A stretch of DNA of 64,000 nucleotides. Origin: Aquicoccus porphyridii (GTDB lineage Bacteria > Pseudomonadota > Alphaproteobacteria > Rhodobacterales > Rhodobacteraceae). Made by a program: the position numbers and the translations under genes. The stretch's first letter is position 1. Each line of letters opens with the position of its first letter. A model generated the notes under the pieces. That model saw only the letters and a list, made by a program, of their open reading frames with translations. It made no database searches and was not told the origin of the DNA. Positions 63,774-64,000 of the stretch are shown here, in pieces. The stretch lies in contig NZ_VINQ01000001.1 of assembly GCF_008369105.1 (NCBI RefSeq), positions 372,001 to 436,000 of the forward strand, written 5' to 3'.

Positions 63774-64000
63774 TCAGCCAAACGGCCCGACAGCAAGGTT
63801 CTGGAACATCCCCCAAAGCGCCGTCACGAAGATCGAGACCATGCCGATCACCTGCACGATGATCCGGTGCCGGTGCAGACGCCGGTAAAGCGCCTCGCCA
63901 TGTTCGCCGCGTTCACGGATGAGCCGCGCAGTGTTGAGACTGAGCGCCCCCACGATCGCCATGGGAAACCCGAGGAGAAACAGCGCCTGCCCGAACTCGA
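63774..64000 (-). CDS. C-terminal part of an uncharacterised membrane protein (cut by window edge)
   Basis: The frame stays open to the right edge, so the 5' end is outside the window. The visible C-terminus reads EFGQALFLLGFPMAIVGALS with LNTARLIRERGEHGEALYRR, then a final hydrophobic segment (RIIVQVIGMVSIFVTALWGMF) and ends QNLAVGPFG. An ATG at 63962 is internal to this frame, so it may not be the true start. It lies 6 bp before the mfd start on the same strand. Confidence 0.6.
   Translation of the reverse strand, partial: EFGQALFLLGFPMAIVGALSLNTARLIRERGEHGEALYRRLHRHRIIVQVIGMVSIFVTALWGMFQNLAVGPFG

Overview
The window is a stretch of high-GC, gene-dense chromosome from an alphaproteobacterium, most likely a member of the Rhodobacteraceae (Roseobacter group). 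The main reasons are the ntrB-ntrC-ntrY-ntrX block beside a DusB/NifR3 gene, a fused ispDF gene, an iscR-headed suf operon, a divergent DUF6456/DUF6477 pair, a non-pyrrolysine MttB-family protein, and an NtrC without the GAFTGA loop. I see no insertion sequence, prophage, CRISPR array or rRNA operon. One tRNA gene, tRNA-Arg(CCG), is present. Almost everything looks like core chromosome, so the unusual features are mostly regulatory or concern small uncharacterised proteins.

Layout from left to right. 1-7.3 kb: dusB-ntrB-ntrC-ntrY-ntrX, all on the minus strand (nitrogen regulation). 7.4-9.7 kb: ispDF, pgpA and pncC on the plus strand (isoprenoid, phospholipid and NAD housekeeping). 9.7-11.1 kb: a cytochrome c' and a membrane-anchored diheme cytochrome c. 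11.2-19 kb: hpt, a Coq10-like protein, MmgE/PrpD, a TPR protein, lipA, a VIT-family transporter, and the DUF6456/DUF6477 pair, whose shared intergenic region carries two perfect DnaA boxes. 19-24 kb: an MttB-like methyltransferase, guaA and an AMP-binding CoA ligase. 24-30.5 kb: two DMT permeases, a small ATPase, metA, an alpha/beta hydrolase, PPK2 and a TetR regulator. 30.5-33.1 kb: rlmE, ppx and a sulfotransferase. 33.4-35.8 kb: a three-gene C1/corrinoid module (PF13769 protein, methylene-THF reductase, methyl-THF:corrinoid methyltransferase). 35.9-48 kb: an Stf0 sulfotransferase, glk, a DUF192 protein, a double cold-shock protein, pdxH, fabI, a LysE permease, gpt, a VOC protein with a divergent TetR regulator, an aminotransferase, ppiD, trpE and an rRNA pseudouridine synthase. 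48-49.9 kb: the tRNA, a membrane-fused spermidine-synthase-like protein and a 44-residue lipoprotein. 49.8-58.7 kb: the suf Fe-S assembly operon. 58.7-64 kb: an alpha/beta hydrolase, a DUF6280 protein, a GNAT acetyltransferase, mfd and the end of a membrane-protein gene cut by the window edge.

How the genes work together. Methionine and one-carbon metabolism recurs: metA is predicted from one residue to make O-acetylhomoserine, the C1 module would reduce methylene-THF and pass its methyl group to a corrinoid protein, and the MttB homologue would methylate or demethylate a corrinoid. The suf operon holds an IscR without the usual cluster cysteines, two cysteine desulfurases and four uncharacterised membrane proteins; SufA, SufT and SufE are not seen. 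A perfect TAGAA-N3-TTCTA palindrome overlaps the predicted -10 of the iscR promoter, and a second copy of the same architecture lies in an AT-rich island inside the iscS coding sequence, upstream of sufB.

I consider the most noteworthy observations to be the paired suf palindromes, the tandem DnaA boxes, a five-copy interspersed intergenic repeat (CTTCATCT(T)G.C...AAATAC(C)TC), and the small uncharacterised genes embedded in the suf and C1 operons. I found no wholly new multigene system that can be claimed from sequence alone.
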